From Bog-159 sp963738345 (GTDB lineage: Bacteria > Acidobacteriota > Terriglobia > Bryobacterales > Bryobacteraceae): 64,000 bases of DNA. The stretch covers positions 806,001-870,000 of the forward strand of contig CAVTWI010000002.1 of the NCBI GenBank assembly GCA_963738345.1, given 5' to 3'. Both the position numbers and the translations under genes were made by a program. The notes beneath the pieces are model-generated. The model was not told where the DNA came from. It made no database searches and saw only the letters and a list, made by a program, of their open reading frames with translations. Below are positions 63,988 to 64,000 of the stretch, piece after piece. Each line of letters opens with the position of its first letter. Positions within the stretch are counted from its first letter, which is position 1.

Positions 63988-64000
63988 ATGTCCAGCAAAA
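63988..64000 (+). CDS. Possible start of a further gene (partial)
   Basis: ATGTCCAGCAAAA at the window edge could begin a gene (MSSK...). Only four codons are visible and no ribosome-binding site is clear. Confidence 0.2.

Noticed and set aside
1..64000. CRISPR arrays, rRNA, tRNA, transposases, integrases, phage genes
   Set aside because: Looked for on both strands; none could be supported.

Overview
The window looks like a piece of an acidobacterial chromosome from the Solibacter/Bryobacter side of the phylum. This is judged from family content, not from a marker gene: two large FG-GAP/VCBS repeat proteins, a VWFA protein of the acidobacterial TIGR03436 type, a DUF1080 glycoside-hydrolase-like protein, a GloVer-type propeller, class II NrdJ, a PEP-CTERM/exopolysaccharide locus, and high G+C with many TTG/GTG starts. 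I found no tRNA, rRNA, CRISPR array, transposase or integrase.

Layout. 0-3 kb: PIN-type toxin loci between an intact ROK sugar kinase and a decayed copy of it. 3-8.5 kb: BON protein, an envelope operon (site-2 protease, two glycosyltransferases, prepilin peptidase), HU and a DUF1080 protein. 8.9-13.6 kb: a PAS histidine kinase and nrdJ. 13.7-21.4 kb: a sulfatase / FG-GAP / parvulin / formylglycine-generating-enzyme operon lying between an XRE-cupin regulator and a decayed copy of its 3' end. 21.7-30.3 kb: a broken higBA pair, then a PEP-CTERM/EPS locus (sigma-54 activator, TPR lipoprotein, PEP-CTERM protein, chain-length determinant, ATPase, tyrosine kinase). 30.3-38.4 kb: HIT, HU, rpsA, secreted beta-propeller-type proteins and a HicB whose toxin is truncated. 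38.4-45 kb: purQ-purL-purF and an ECF sigma/anti-sigma operon. 45-49.9 kb: two small TA loci, a secreted ankyrin protein, a HugZ-like protein, Rrf2 and ClpP. 49.9-57.2 kb: GH31 glucosidase/xylosidase, M28 peptidase, TIGR03436 protein, orphan RHH protein and an outer-membrane barrel. 57.4-60.2 kb: a sortase operon (LPKTG substrate, VWA protein, class-D-like sortase) behind a near-consensus sigma-54 promoter. 60-64 kb: secreted HExxH protein, MTH1187 protein, a RelE/HigA-type TA pair, a phosphoribosyltransferase and glutamate dehydrogenase.

Three themes stand out. (1) Two protein-sorting systems, PEP-CTERM and LPXTG/sortase, both have good -24/-12 promoters, and a sigma-54 activator gene lies in the EPS locus. 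(2) At four places an accessory module sits between an intact gene (or promoter-proximal sequence) and a direct, usually decayed, second copy of part of it, which suggests gain of modules with duplication of flanking sequence. (3) Single-base frameshifts break many genes, including rpsA, purQ, purL and nrdJ. Most of these are probably sequence or assembly errors, so such genes are annotated as whole loci; pseudogenes with real deletions (higB, hicA, ROK copy) are listed separately.
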